Positions 11,660-22,729 of a DNA stretch of 64,000 nt are shown one piece after another; within the stretch, counting starts at the first letter, position 1; every line of letters begins with the position of its first letter. The notes below the pieces were generated by a model. It saw only the letters and a program-made list of their open reading frames with translations. It ran no database searches and was not told the origin of the DNA. The stretch spans positions 366,973 to 430,972 of the forward strand of contig CH003205.1 in the NCBI GenBank assembly GCA_000149265.1, in the 5' to 3' direction. The position numbers and the translations under genes are program-made. The DNA comes from Ciona savignyi. Its lineage: Eukaryota; Chordata; Ascidiacea; Phlebobranchia; Cionidae.

Positions 11660-12655
11660 CGAACATTTCACCCTAAATGTTTTAAATTAAAGCTTCTTTT
11701 TAAGCGCTGTAGTGAAATAATGCTAAATTCCCAAAACAGCCTGATTTATTTTTTAATGAGTTCAGGAAATTCCCCTGGGTTTAGTAGATAAGTTTCTGTT
11801 TTTATAAGTGACCATGTTATGAAACTTTTCTTAAAGTTTTAATCTGATTTGTAGACTGCTTATTAGAGATGTCAGTGCGATATGGCATGTCTGTTCGTTT
11901 TCAAGGAAATTACCCTAAGTAAATGTTTTCTATTTTTTAATTGGTACAGAGTGTCTAAATGGTCTTCTAACATTTCACCGAATCTAATCAAAATTAGAGC
12001 AGCCGTTCAAGCGCTATGCCCCCAAAAGCTAATTTATTAGAAAAAAAACATTTTGGTTTTTAACGTCTTATGGGAATTCCCCTGGATTCATTACCCAAAA
12101 TTTTGGTTTCTGCATACATATCTAAACTCATGTTGTCTAACAAATACCAAACTTTGATTGCGATTCCATTACTCCTTTTGGTAGATGTCAGGGCGCACTA
12201 CGTTCTACTCTGTACGCCCCGCCCGTTGTGCGCCCGAAGGACAGCGCTCTGTCACATCTTCCCTTAACCGAACGTCATTTGCCACCGTTTCCGTCCGACA
12301 TCCGGGTGAACGACGAAAGAGAACACGTGACAACACAGCATCAGAACCGACGATCCCNNNNNNNNNNNNNNNNNNNNNNNNNNNNNNNNNNNNNNNNNNN
12401 NNNNNNNNNNNNNNNNNNNNNNNNNNNNNNNNNNNNNNNNNNNNNNNNNNNNNNNNNTGATTCAAATTTGAGCAGCCGTTCAAGCGCTATGCCACAAAAA
12501 GCTAAATTTTTCATAAAAATTCCGTTTTGGTTTTTAACCTCCCAGGGGAATTCCCCTTGATTTATATCTAGATCATGTTGTCTAATGAATGACTAAGTTT
12601 CATTACGATTCGATTATTTTTTCTGGTAGATGTCGGTCGGGGCGCCATGCCAGTC
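11660..12655 (+). repeat. Repeat unit R1, three or more diverged tandem copies
   Basis: A unit of roughly 250-300 bp recurs at about 11690, 12000 and 12465. Its consensus order is 'gcagccgttcaagcgctatg', an A-rich stretch, 'ttttggtttttaacgtc', 'gggaattcccctgg', 'acccaaaattttggtttctg', 'catgttgtctaacaaat', 'gcgattccattac', and 'ttttggtagatgtc'. Two more copies lie at 44262-44450 and 44745-44925. The array is interrupted by the assembly gap, which is what repeats typically cause. I do not recognise a coding source. Confidence 0.7.
12358..12457. other. Assembly gap of 100 N
   Basis: Exactly 100 unknown bases, a conventional placeholder length; the true gap size is unknown. It lies inside the R1 repeat array. 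Confidence 0.99.
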
Positions 12656-13340
12656 AAACCTTTGACGAAAAAAAAGAAGAAAAAAACGGACAAAAACAAT
12701 ATGTGTCCCATTTTTTCAAATGGGACACATAATAACACACACACACATAAAAAGAAACAAAAAATGTAATGAGAGCTTTGATTGTTTACTTTGAGATCTA
12801 TAACTTCCATGTCTACAACAACTGTAAATTTGTAATTCGCATCACATACTGCTAACACCAAACATGACCATACTTAACACCTGTATTTGCTGGAAATTGC
12901 ATCAATCAAAATATGCTTGTCGTCGATGCTCCCAATAAGGTTTGGAAAATTTCATAGCCTGTAAAAATCGTCACTAATTTGTCTCCATTGATCCTGTGTA
13001 GGCTTTAGCTGTCCATATTGCTGCACGTTTCCGGGACTATTTTGGACACAGTGTATTTACTGGTCCGGACGGAAAAGGCAATGATTGTCACGGGTTACCA
13101 GAAATCTGCAAAAGAACATATGCTACAAGACATTTTATTTTGGCACCAAGCTTGTTGTTTATTTACTTTATTACCTCAAAGTAATAGCAGGTCATATAGG
13201 TTCTTGCATTACTGTAGCCTGTTTTTGAATCGGTGGCGATATAAAGTTGACCAGCTGGTCAAAAATGTCAGGAGGGTTCATTCCAAAATATATGTTGAAA
13301 GAACTCTCCCGTCACAATTGTAGCTCTTTTTAATGGGGCG
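12650..13340 (-). mobile_element. PIF/Harbinger transposase remnant
   Basis: On the minus strand, descending from about 13050, decayed frames read NVQQYGQLKPTQDQW, then FPNLIGSIDDKHILIDA and LVLAVCDANYKFTVVVDM. These match the Harbinger 'PTEDEWR..A..F', 'PNCIGAIDGKHI' and 'VCDANYKFT..D' motifs and include the catalytic D region. Stops split the frame and no inverted ends were identified. It differs from the element at 4041-6506, whose motif wording is of another subfamily. Confidence 0.65.
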
Positions 13341-13690
13341 ATGAAACTCGCAGGCATTTTTTTAGTTGGGACCCAATAGTCTTAATGCAAAAAAAGGCCC
13401 ACGCCAACCCAGTTTTTTTTTGTAAAATTGGATGTACCCAAACAGTCTTTTTTTTGCCGTAACAGCAAAATTGCTGCTGTGTGACGTTGAATATAATCTA
13501 GCTTTAATTTTATTTAATTTGTTGTAAAAAAGAAACAAATACCGAACAGAATAGTTTTATTTACGGTTGTCATGGCGATACGCATCGCTGCGCGTACGTG
13601 TGTAAACAGTACTGAATAATAATTCACTTTAACACATCGTTTTGCCATGCATCGTGTGAACCAGCCTGTCTGTACCCGCTAATAGTTTCT
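13341..13690. other. No gene recognised
   Basis: Low-complexity T runs and AT-rich DNA; possibly still part of a decayed DNA transposon but not supportable. Confidence 0.35.
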
Positions 13691-13699
13691 ACGTACCTA

Positions 13700-14110
13700 T
13701 ACCGAACACCTGCCCTTGAACTTTGTCATAGACTCATCAAAGCTTTGATACGAACTATCTTGCCTAAATTTTTGAAAAGTGTGTTTCAGGCACGAGATAA
13801 TTTCCTCTACATAATATAGCTTTTGAGCAGAATCCGGTTTCGTTGGTGAATTCATGTAAATCTTGGACAAAAGCAGTTTGAATCTGTCCCTGGAAAAAGT
13901 CTTCTTCAGTAGTGGTTGGTAGATGGGAGACGGTTATAAGACATCACGAAAATTGTACCGATGAGTTTCATAATTTCATGCGTGCTTGTTGCTACTAATT
14001 TTGTTCTTTTGCTTTTACTTTTATTGGTGTGGTAATATATTTGCATAAAAAGGCTTTCTGAAAATAGCTTTAGAAATACCTCACATGGAGAAGAGACATG
14101 GTGGCACAAA
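13700..14110 (-). mobile_element. piggyBac transposase remnant
   Basis: Minus-strand frames read SPCEVFLKLFSESLFMQIYY, then STHEIMKLIGTIFVMSYNRL with PSTNHYWRR. After a frameshift come IYMNSPTKPDSAQKLYYVEE and FRQDSSYQSFDESMTKFKGR. This is the order of the piggyBac transposase N-terminal half: 'P...F...F...L...I...TN', 'EI..FLGI...MG....P....YW', 'FSRDRF..LLR.LHF', and the first catalytic Asp in 'IDE.M..FKGR'. Here the motif is FDESMTKFKGR. The C-terminal half is missing and the frame is broken, so it is dead. TTAA-flanked ends were not located. Confidence 0.7.
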
Positions 14111-14689
14111 TCATGATGAACAGTTAGTTGTCGGTCTAGGTGCGGTTTGACCCATTCGAGGGTTAAATGGTAATATCATCGGTAATTGCAGTCCAGATAG
14201 ACTCGTTAAGTGCGTCGCTCTTTCAGCCGAAGTGTCCAGGGGAATCATTAAAAACAGATACATAGTTAACAGCACAATAGAGATTACATGGACATCACAA
14301 ATATTCCAATAATTAATAAGAAAGAGAATACACACACACGTTAAGGTGGACGGACGCGCTGTTTGTGTCGTGGTCACAATACTATGTACGCAGATGACAA
14401 TATTTCCATTAGCTAGCCTGAACATTCGATAATTTTTTCCGCTATAGAATTTTTTGGGTGTAATCAAAATATAGGTTGGTTGTCTGTCCTCTGCACCTCA
14501 AGGTTGACACACTTACGCGCATTGGTTGCCCTTCGGCGCTGAATTAAACGTAAGTTACGACAAAGTACCCCTAGAAAGCCAAGTAATTTTTTTGGCCCAA
14601 TTTAATAACAAAAACCACTCAATGATGTTATTTGAATAAGGTACGGATTTTCTATCTTTACCAGATTCAAATAGAATATCGGATTACTT
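14111..14689. other. No gene recognised
   Basis: A 118-codon open frame on the minus strand (14111-14467) shows a hydrophobic stretch but no known domain; probably chance or decayed transposon sequence beside the piggyBac remnant. Confidence 0.35.
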
Positions 14690-15800
14690 CATCGTATTTT
14701 CAACGTTTATTGTGGATTTATATTACGGATTTACTTCTTCTCATCAAACGGGAGACTCGGTGAGTTTTGTATAACACTTTGTCTCAATTTGCACACTTTT
14801 TCGTCTTTTTCAGATTATTTAAACTAAAAAATATTAAACAAATAACTGAAATATGGCAGGAATGGGCCCGTTTTAATTTTGGCTCTACCATGAAGAAAAT
14901 AAACAATAACCTATATATACTAATAGTCTACCAAACAAAGATTTTCCAGAACCTTTTTATAGAAATTTACGCCATATTTTTTTATAAACTGACCAACGAA
15001 AACTACGATTGGAACAATGGAAAAACTAGAGATTTTTATAACGCCTTGATTGCGGAAATAGCTATTACAACGGAAATTAAAAATAACGACTGTGTTATTC
15101 CCTGGAAAAATATTAGCTTTCAAAATAAAACCATAAATAAGTTTTTTACTAATACTGATAGAGATATTGCTTATAAATTAGCCCAAAAATAATCCCACAT
15201 GGAATTAGTAATGTACATGACGGTAAAACTATAATAAGGCAATGTAAATTTTGTAGACACGGAACCGATAGTTTCGACCACATTTTTCTTAAATGTAAAA
15301 ATGTTAAAATTATAATAGATACACTTTTTCAATATGCAAATAATAAATATTTCTATTAAACAGTATAATATAAATGATAACCTAATTCTATATAATAAAG
15401 GCAATAACTCGCAAAAACGCGATCTCTTAGTAATTAAAATTTTATCGATTGCAAAAAAGGAAATATTACGAGAAAAACAAAAACTAGATATACAAAATAT
15501 ATATCTATGGGATAATATTGAATTTTCGCGAAAAATACTTTGGATTGTTAAAATAAAATTTAAATACTCAATTAGAAAACTAATTACCTATTTTAATCAT
15601 CAATATATTTATTTATGAGATACTATATCTTAAAAGTAATTTCTCGCCGTATGACGAAACATAATTTAAAATTTTTAACCTAAACTTAAACCTAAATATA
15701 CTTATGTACCAATACTTTAACTAATATAATAATAAATATAATTTATTCATTTTTTTTTTTTGACAGGGTGCAAAACTATGGACTTGGCTTTTAAATGTAA
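14690..15800 (+). mobile_element. L1/Tx1-like LINE, 5' UTR joined to ORF2 C-terminus
   Basis: The start shares 'caaacgggagactcggtgag' with the 5' UTR of the copy at 29.7 kb. It then passes directly at about 14816 into the C-terminal third of ORF2: LKNIKQITEIWQEWARFNFG, DRDIAYKLAQK, and the zinc-finger-like CKFCRHGTDSFDHIFLKC. ORF1, endonuclease and reverse transcriptase are absent. The 3' part ends with a T-rich 'ttgacagggtgcaaaac' block also seen near 32160. The frame contains stops. It is an internally deleted copy; the junction looks like a splice (gtgagt at the left edge and tttttcag at the right edge). Confidence 0.6.
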
Positions 15801-16189
15801 GAATTAGAATAAAAAATATGCTCCAAAATAACTTACCACTTACAAAGCAGGGACTTTCGCTTGAGGGTTACAGCTTTTCATTCCGCTTCAAGATTCTTCA
15901 AAATCTTCACATATTAGATACTCACAGCAACGACCACGTATTTTGATTTCCAACGATCACCCTGAAAATTTGTAAAAATGTTAATTTATCTTAAATAAAA
16001 TGTGTCTTGTAAATATGTACATATATAAAATATGTAAATTGTAGATATGTAAATATGTTAAAATGTTTAAACAACTGTATTACCCTTTTTCCGCTGTTAT
16101 TTCGTAATGTAGTATGTACGGCCGGAATGCCCAATAAAAAAAAAAAAAATTCTCGATAAACCTTTTTGTAATTATTTATTAGTGCTGCA
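15801..16189. other. Spacer between LINE fragments
   Basis: AT-rich, with poly-A run at about 16136-16148. No gene seen. Confidence 0.4.
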
Positions 16190-17380
16190 ATTTTTTTTTG
16201 CTGTTGTATAATTTTTTTTTCCAATCGGCAACACTAATAATAATTACTTTTTTTGTGTGTTTTTTGATTATTTTTGTGCCTATTATGTACTTTTGTGTAA
16301 AAAACTTGGACGGCGAAGCGCTGCCCGATTTTTTTCGATAAATAGCGCCATCTTCTGTATTTTAAATTAAAATCACACAACACACCTTTACTACATTCAC
16401 ATACAAAATACACATCAAACTGAAAATAGTTATAAAACTCACCGGTATTGTGGAATACATGAGTATCTCCTCCTTCATGGAGATATTCGCAGAAGATTGT
16501 CCATTGGAGTATCTAGCCCCACTTATTGAAGGTGTGATCATGGAAAGTTTTCGTGATTGTGAGTTCCTGGTTACCCTCAAGGATGACGGCCAGGAACATC
16601 CAATATCGATTGCCCAACAAACCATCGATTCTGTCAAATGATAAAATGTTCATTGGGCCTAAAGGATCAGCAATGTCATTTATTGCTATGCTCCCGCAAC
16701 CAACTGTGGAGATTGTCACCTTACATCCTATTCCATGTACGATATCTAAAAGCTCATCAAACTTCTGGTAAATAAATACAAATGGGGAATTTTCAAAAGC
16801 TACAATTTTGGCAATCATCGAAAAATTTCCAAATATTAATTAATAAACCTGGTGAATCTCATCTAGAACTATGCAGACAGATACTGCATAGAGCGGGGTC
16901 ACTTGCAAAGCAAATGCCCTAAAATGGGGTATTGTGCCCTTTGCAAGGTAAATAAGAAAATGCAGATATGCAATTCAACCTTAACCCTTTACCACCAAAC
17001 CCCACATTGGGAGACTGGATCATATCCAAAAAGATATTCATTCAGATACCCTCCTCAACATACCTTAACAAATTTGCAGCTCTGGCATAGTCAACCAGCC
17101 AAGAAGGACACTCTGACATGACAATAATGGAAGCCTCTAACCACACACAATTGCCCCAACGCCAAATCAAAACCACATCACGACCAAAGTCTAACACCAA
17201 GAAAATCAAAGATATTGGATCCCCAAAACAAAACTCAACCATGGACAGCAATCTTTAACAAATCTACTACAGATCCAAGAGATATAAAAGCCACTATCGA
17301 ACACCAGAAGAAATAAAACCAAAAACACAATCCACCAGCAATATCGACATAGATGAAAACAACACAACAGACAGACTCAT
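16190..17380 (+). mobile_element. L1/Tx1-like LINE fragment: 5' UTR and ORF1
   Basis: The 5' UTR shares 'caacactaataat' and 'gacggcgaagc' with the copy at 30.0 kb. The ORF1-like part reads SISSFMEIFAEDCPLEYLAP and IMESFRDCEFLVT (16450-16560), matching ORF1 of the 30.2 kb copy, then IDSVK. Further on a zinc-knuckle-like frame reads YCIERGHLQSKCPKMGYCAL. ORF1 proteins of Tx1-type LINEs bind RNA with an RRM and CCHC knuckles. Frameshifts and stops break it. ORF2 is missing. Confidence 0.55.
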
Positions 17381-17382
17381 CC

Positions 17383-17560
17383 ACCCGATTCGTTACGGAT
17401 TAGCCCAATAGCATGGTTTGGTATGATTAGCGCATAGTATGCAGCCATGGTCGTATTTTCATACCACATGGTACGCCGATTAAGCATATATATTATGGTT
17501 GATCGCGATATTTTGTAAAATCATCGCAATCGCTACGCATGACTTATTTTAAAATGTTGC
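17383..17560 (+). repeat. MITE-like end, inverted partner of 44086-44262
   Basis: Starts cacccgattcgttacggatt and continues about 170 bp, sharing 'ggtttggtatgattagcgca', 'atgcagccatggtcgtattt' and 'ccacatggtac' with the reverse complement of 44086-44262. The sharp shared outer edge suggests a transposon terminus. It precedes a pogo transposase fragment, but a link is not shown. Confidence 0.55.
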
Positions 17561-17879
17561 GGACGATTGATATATTAACATAGCTGATGAGGTGAAGACT
17601 ATAGACGTGTACTTGTGTGCAGAACTTAATTGTGGCTGTGCTGAAACTGGGTATGGTTGGTTGCGTGCACCAGATAAAGGGTGTGCCGCGATACCCAGTA
17701 GGGTTGCCGGCTCGCACTGGCGCTGGAGAGGTGTGTGCTGAGTGAGGTTGTGGACTACTAATACTGGGTGGTCTGACAATGGACAACCTTTCTAGCCACC
17801 TATCTATTGAATGTATTGAGCTTGCTTGTAAAAGTGGACTGTCCATACTTACTTTTTCCACCTCATTGCAGTCAAACCG

Positions 17880-18783
17880 TTAGATGTTTGTGTCTTTGGC
17901 CCGTTCAAGCGGTTTTAAGGCTATTTTTGTGATGCATGGCATTGCACCCTGGTTCTATCTGATAATGCGGTCTTAAAAGCATTTACTCCCAGAGAATATT
18001 AAGTCAGCGTTTAGATCAACTGGAATTTTTCCAATTAATTCTGAAGTATTATTCTCTGAAGATGCTTTTCTTCCATCCACAGTCACCGACCATGACCATC
18101 GAGATGACATGGATGCAACAAACGGCAATGTCGCAACGTTGTGCAGTTATAGTTTGGATGAATCCCTCACCTCTAACGGAGATCTAACTGCTGCTGCTGG
18201 TACATCAACGTCTAACATCGAAATTTTAAGAATACTGAGTCCTCACCCCAAATCAACCAGAAAAGCTAAATCAAATAGAATGCGAAAGAAAAGTGCCGTA
18301 ATTACTGACACTCCGGAAAAAATAGAATTGTTGCATTAAAAAACAAAACAGTAAAACAACCACTTTTTGTGGTTGAAAGCAACAACAGTGATACTTCAAT
18401 CGACGATACATATTCTTTAGCTTAAAAAGTGTGTGCACAGATGACGAAGAAGAAAATACTTCCAATGAAATAATAGAGTCTCTAAACCCAAAAGAAGGAA
18501 ATTTTGTTGTGGCTAAAGTTTACACGAGCGCCCATTACTTCAAATGCTCTTTGTTGGCAAAATAAATTCAGGGCCGGATAAATACGGGGACTATGAAGTT
18601 AAATTCCTCCGTATATCAAAGAAACTAAAGAATGGATTTGTATACCCAGACATTGAAGATATTGTTTGTCCATTTAAAGACATTGTAAAGATACTCCCTT
18701 CTCCCCAACCTGCATGCAACAGCAGCACCAAAAGACTGAGCAGTGTGATAAGATTTGCTGCAAATCTTACATTTTCATTGTAG
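17880..18783 (+). mobile_element. pogo/Tigger-type transposase C-terminal remnant
   Basis: The frame reads HLLPENIKSAFRSTGIFPIN, SEVFSEDAFLPSTVTDHDH, then a Ser/Thr-rich linker and KSAVITDTPEKIELL. This is the C-terminal side of pogo/Tigger transposases ('NI..GFR.TGI.P.N...F.....PS.VTD ... ITDTPEK'). After a stop, a second frame includes GNFVVAKVYTSAHYFKC and then FLRISKKLKNGFVYPDIEDI, a C-terminal extension common in invertebrate copies. The catalytic DDE region is missing and frames are broken; dead remnant. Confidence 0.6.
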
Positions 18784-19400
18784 TTAACCTATTGGTTGTT
18801 CGTGTTTTAACTTTTCATTTGGTTGAATATTGATTCATGTGGGTTATAAATGCTTTTAAAACCTAATAAACGTGAATTGTTTCTATAAAACTGAATTAAA
18901 TCCCAATGGCTCATAGGTCCTGTATAGGGGTGGATCATCGGTCCCAAGAGTGTGGGGTGCACCAACAAATTTTTTTATAAAATTGAGAAAAAAAAACTAT
19001 TAATACATTTATTTTAAAATAAATATCCGCTTTTAATCAAGTAACATGTTGGTACTATACATACTTTAAAAATGAATTTATATTTAACGACTAATTAATT
19101 TATTGCAGTTTAAAAAAATCCTGATCATAGGTCCCACACACTTTCCCCTACCCTAGTACAGGCGTGTATACACATCGAAATTCGAAGACCCCCCACGGTA
19201 AACCAACAGTTAGTAACTAAGAATTGTAATATAACTGCATGTAGACACAACCTCAAAAAGGAGCAAAGAACAACTTCGATAGAGTTGTGGGAAAAGGAGG
19301 GCATGCGGGACTCTTCTTCGCCCATAATAAATTTGGCAGTTGCCAGGACTGGGGTCACGGTATCTGGTTAAAAATATGTCTAAAAGGGTTTCATTTGTAG
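18784..19400. other. No gene recognised
   Basis: 'tcataggtcc(c/t)' words occur in pairs near 18914 and 19126 with 'cacac' edges, perhaps a small decayed element. No gene seen. Confidence 0.35.
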
Positions 19401-19409
19401 AGATGGACT

Positions 19410-20262
19410 GATTCTTAACTACAGAAGAACAAAATATGATGATGGTAGAGTAAAAAAGAAGCCAGTGAAAGCAGCAAAGGAAGTTTTCTGGCTACAATTT
19501 GTTCTGCGCTTCATCGAAATCTGGTTTAAATATTTATTGTATTTAAGTTTTTGTTTAGTGAGGTTTATAGTACCAGTACCGTATACAATATTATTTCAGT
19601 ATTACAAAAAAGGATTACACTTTGTGTTGCATAAGGTGATTTTAAAGAAAATAATATATATTTCTGTATGTTTGCAGATTTCCGGCAATGGGGCAAAGAG
19701 TGGGGGCAGAACTATCCACAGTACAAAAAAAAGGAGTGGGCTGAAAAAGTCCCTAAGAATAAAGATCCCTGAGGTAGTGCCAGAAAAAAATTAATGTTGA
19801 GGCAAAAATTAATGTTGAGATTACAAATAATAAATAAGTCTGTAAGTAGTATGTTTAAGGAGAGTGGCATATCTTACCGACCAGATGGATAAAAAACAAT
19901 ATAATTATTCAATAATTAGTACAAGCGATAAAGCACAGAACATGTTTGGTATTTATTTAAATTAATTGACTAGAAATGGATACAACGCGCACTGCATTTA
20001 AATTTAACAAAATAACAACAACAAAGTATCGGGGGGCATAGCCTTTAACCAAGGCAACTTTTCGATTTTTGGAAGCCAAGAAGTGCCTAGTCCAAGGACA
20101 ACAGTGCGGAATAATACCCAGACTTGTGAGACCTTACTTTTATAAAAGTTCTTGTTTAAGTGTAGTACTTAACTTAATCTTTTTACAGAAACAAGTACAA
20201 CTAGGCAGTCTGAGGGGCAATATCTCCAAAAGAAGGTCCAAGAACTTTTCAACAAAAATACT
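19410..20262 (+). CDS. Unidentified exon-like pieces
   Basis: Three plus-strand pieces look coding. About 19411-19487 reads LILNYRRTKYDDGRVKKKPV then KAAKE. After 'tgtttgcag' at 19670-19678 a frame reads FRQWGKEWGQNYPQYKKKEW then AEKVPKNKDP and a stop. After 'tttttacag' near 20188 a frame reads ETSTTRQSEGQYLQKKVQEL. Charged and W/K-rich, they could be exons of one gene, functional or decayed. I do not recognise the family and cannot fix a start. Confidence 0.3.
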
Positions 20263-20924
20263 GTATGTTAAAATTATTAAATTGTGTAACCGTTCCACCA
20301 CTCCAACCCTCACTCCTGTTTAATATAGTGTAGCACTGCGGTTTCAACTCTAAATAAATGTAAATCTAATTATATAATTAGTTCATATAACAACTTGCTT
20401 CTAACATCATTTAAACATTGTGTTGCTGTTTTTTAGCGGAAGCGATAAATGTACCAAATTCACTAGACCTCCGGGCCGGACAAAAATAAAAAGAGGTATA
20501 CGTCACACCCATAAAATATACGACAACTGTAACTTCTGTGAACCCTAATTTGATTCACAATTAATGTTTTTTAAATGTCGATGTTTATTATTGTGAGGTT
20601 TTTTCTCGTCACAATGAGTGTAGTTTATAATTCCGTCAACCTCGTGGTTCTCTTCCTTTTTATACTCATTCTTGTAGACAAGACGCACATTTGCTTACTG
20701 AATTTAGACCTAATTGTTTATTAATATTTGTTATGTATATTTATGTATAATTCTTGTAATAGAAAAACGCCCATCCAGTGAATAAAGCAATCACCCATCA
20801 ATCAAAGTGATATCTGGAGTGAGCAAATAAGAAATCAGCGCGTTTAAACTGTTCTCATGTTAAGGACTCAGGTGACAGTAGATCGCACTAAACGGAGGCC
20901 TTACAACAACCAATACATAAATGG
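20263..20924. other. Possible solo-LTR-like sequence, not proven
   Basis: 20500-20900 has the feel of an LTR (AT-rich body, aataaa at 20781, then a purine-rich stretch), but I could not find matching repeats or a primer-binding site. Confidence 0.2.
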
Positions 20925-21571
20925 ATAATAAATTAAACCAAATTGAATTAAAAACTGAACAATATGCCGATGACTTAACTATGCTTACCAATGATAAAAT
21001 TCAATTCAACCTATTATTAAAGAACTTAAAAACTAAAACCCAAGTCATGAGTAACGATGCAGTCAATTCGCAAAATTAGACAATCATACCTGGATAAGAA
21101 TAGGCCTACAGGCAATGAGAGCTACGCGATTACATAAACTTAAACAGATTACATAAACTTAAACAGAGAGCTACGCGATTACATAAACTTAAACAGAACG
21201 AATTTTTTCGAGAAGTGTGGACTTTTACTGGAAAAATGGTAAAACTTAAGATTTATATAACGAATTAATTCAAGAAATCGCAAATAAAACCATAATAAAA
21301 ATTATTCACGAGATTGTGCCATGGCAAAATATATGGTTAAACAATACAAGTATTACTTCCTTTTTTAATAATATTGAACTCTCGAGATAATAGTTACAAA
21401 ATAGCCTAAAATATAATATACTTCACGGTGATTGGTTTAAGTCTAAGTCAATTTCAAACATTTATAACGAAAAAATATTAATCAGACGGTGTAAATTTTG
21501 TAAAGCTACTCAAGATAATTTAAAACATATTTTTACTAGATGGTATTTTAATAAATAAAATAATAGATAGG
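20925..21571 (+). mobile_element. L1/Tx1-like LINE fragment (RT YADD and C-terminus)
   Basis: Starts with KLNQIELKTEQYADDLTMLT, carrying the reverse-transcriptase YADD motif, then jumps (internal loss) to ORF2 C-terminal sequence: IHEIVPWQNIWLNNTSITSF, FKSKSISNIYNEKIL and the finger CKFCKATQDNLKHIF. A local 30-bp duplication ('gattacataaacttaaacag' three times) lies at 21132-21196. Interrupted at the right by a SINE. Confidence 0.6.
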
Positions 21572-21810
21572 GGATATAGGCAATCGTCAGATCACCTCGC
21601 TCCCATCGTCGGGTTACCGGAGCTATTGCAGTGTGTTGTATATGATAGACACGTTCCTTCATTGTGGTAGAACCCATTAATCCGCTGGGTTCAGGCAATG
21701 TCCGTAAAGTGCCTTGCCCAAGGACACAACCGACTAGCTAGCGACCAGTTTCGCACCTGCAACCTTTCGATTGAAAGGCGACGCACTTAACCGCTAGACC
21801 ATCGGGCCGG
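21572..21810 (-). repeat. SINE-1 copy (minus orientation), 3' truncated
   Basis: Matches the reverse complement of the copy at 59643-59934, with the tRNA-like head at 21740-21810 ('tagaccatcgggccgg' at its outer edge). The 3' tail is partly lost. Sits between two LINE fragments. Confidence 0.85.
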
Positions 21811-22115
21811 ACAATTTCTGGTGTTTAAGATAGTAAGAGATACACTTATTGAATAGCGTACCAACGGAGGAATTATACCCAGTAAAGCTAAGTGGGCCGA
21901 AAAAGGTTTTTCCTCAACCTTGAGAAACACAAAACCGAGAGAGAATAAGGGAATTACAATAAACAACATACATCCTCAACACTAACCCCAATCAGATCTT
22001 ATAAGTGTTAATGAATGCTACGTGGCGCGGAAAAAATTAAGTAACAACAAATATCCTGCTGATATGGACGGGTTTCCCACCGAATTCTACAAAGTAATTT
22101 GGCACTGTCATCAAG
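21811..22115 (+). mobile_element. L1/Tx1-like LINE fragment (linker before RT)
   Basis: Frame reads GGIIPSKAKWAEKGFSSTLR and, further on, NNKYPADMDGFPTEFYKVIW. The latter is the 'N(K)SPGxDGxxxEFYKxFW' block that precedes the reverse transcriptase fingers in L1-type ORF2. It lies downstream of the YADD/C-terminal piece at 20.9-21.6 kb, so order is scrambled. Confidence 0.6.
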
Positions 22116-22729
22116 GTGCCCAAGGACGCTTGTTATTTCCGCGGGTGGAGAAACGGTTTCCTAGTTTGAAATAACGTGTATCGTCGAGTAAACACACAGA
22201 CGACCTCTGGTTATAATAATAATAATGGTTATAATGGCAGGGTTGATACGGTAAAAGTGTCACACACACCCACCAAACTTTGGCTTTAAAGCGGTAGAGA
22301 AAAATGCGGTATCGGAAGAAAAGTGTACGCTGCAGCCTTCTTTCTTTTACGGTAACTAACTAATTCGGAAAGAGAGTTATGCCATGCGGTCAAGTTGAGG
22401 CGATTGCAACATACGCTCCCATTAGTACGTATATTCGTTTGTGGCGCGATTTATACTGGTTTAACTTAGACATCAAAAAACTTATAAATAAATGAATAAA
22501 TAATGGGCAAGTATATTACACAAATATCAAAACAGCTTTTCAACGAAGGACGGTTTATTTGGCAGCAATATCCGCATGTTATTAATACCTTTATCGATGG
22601 TGGCGCAAGACATCTACAAAGCGTTGGAAGGAAATCTTTGGATTTTCGACCAAGAATTGGAAACGGAGAGATAAAAGTATCGCTCCTAACAGATGAATAA
22701 CACCCTCCCTTAATTATCATATTCATTTA
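22116..22729. other. No gene recognised
   Basis: A 65-codon frame at 22503-22700 (with an Arg/Gly-rich RPRIGNGEIK) resembles nothing I can name. It borders the 3' end of the RTE element. Confidence 0.35.

Noticed and set aside
12568..12861. 97-codon minus-strand frame as an intact gene
   Set aside because: Only its first third matches Harbinger transposase; the rest is T-rich and low complexity.
14111..14467. 118-codon minus-strand membrane-like protein
   Set aside because: No family motif, no splice or start context, and lies among transposon remnants.
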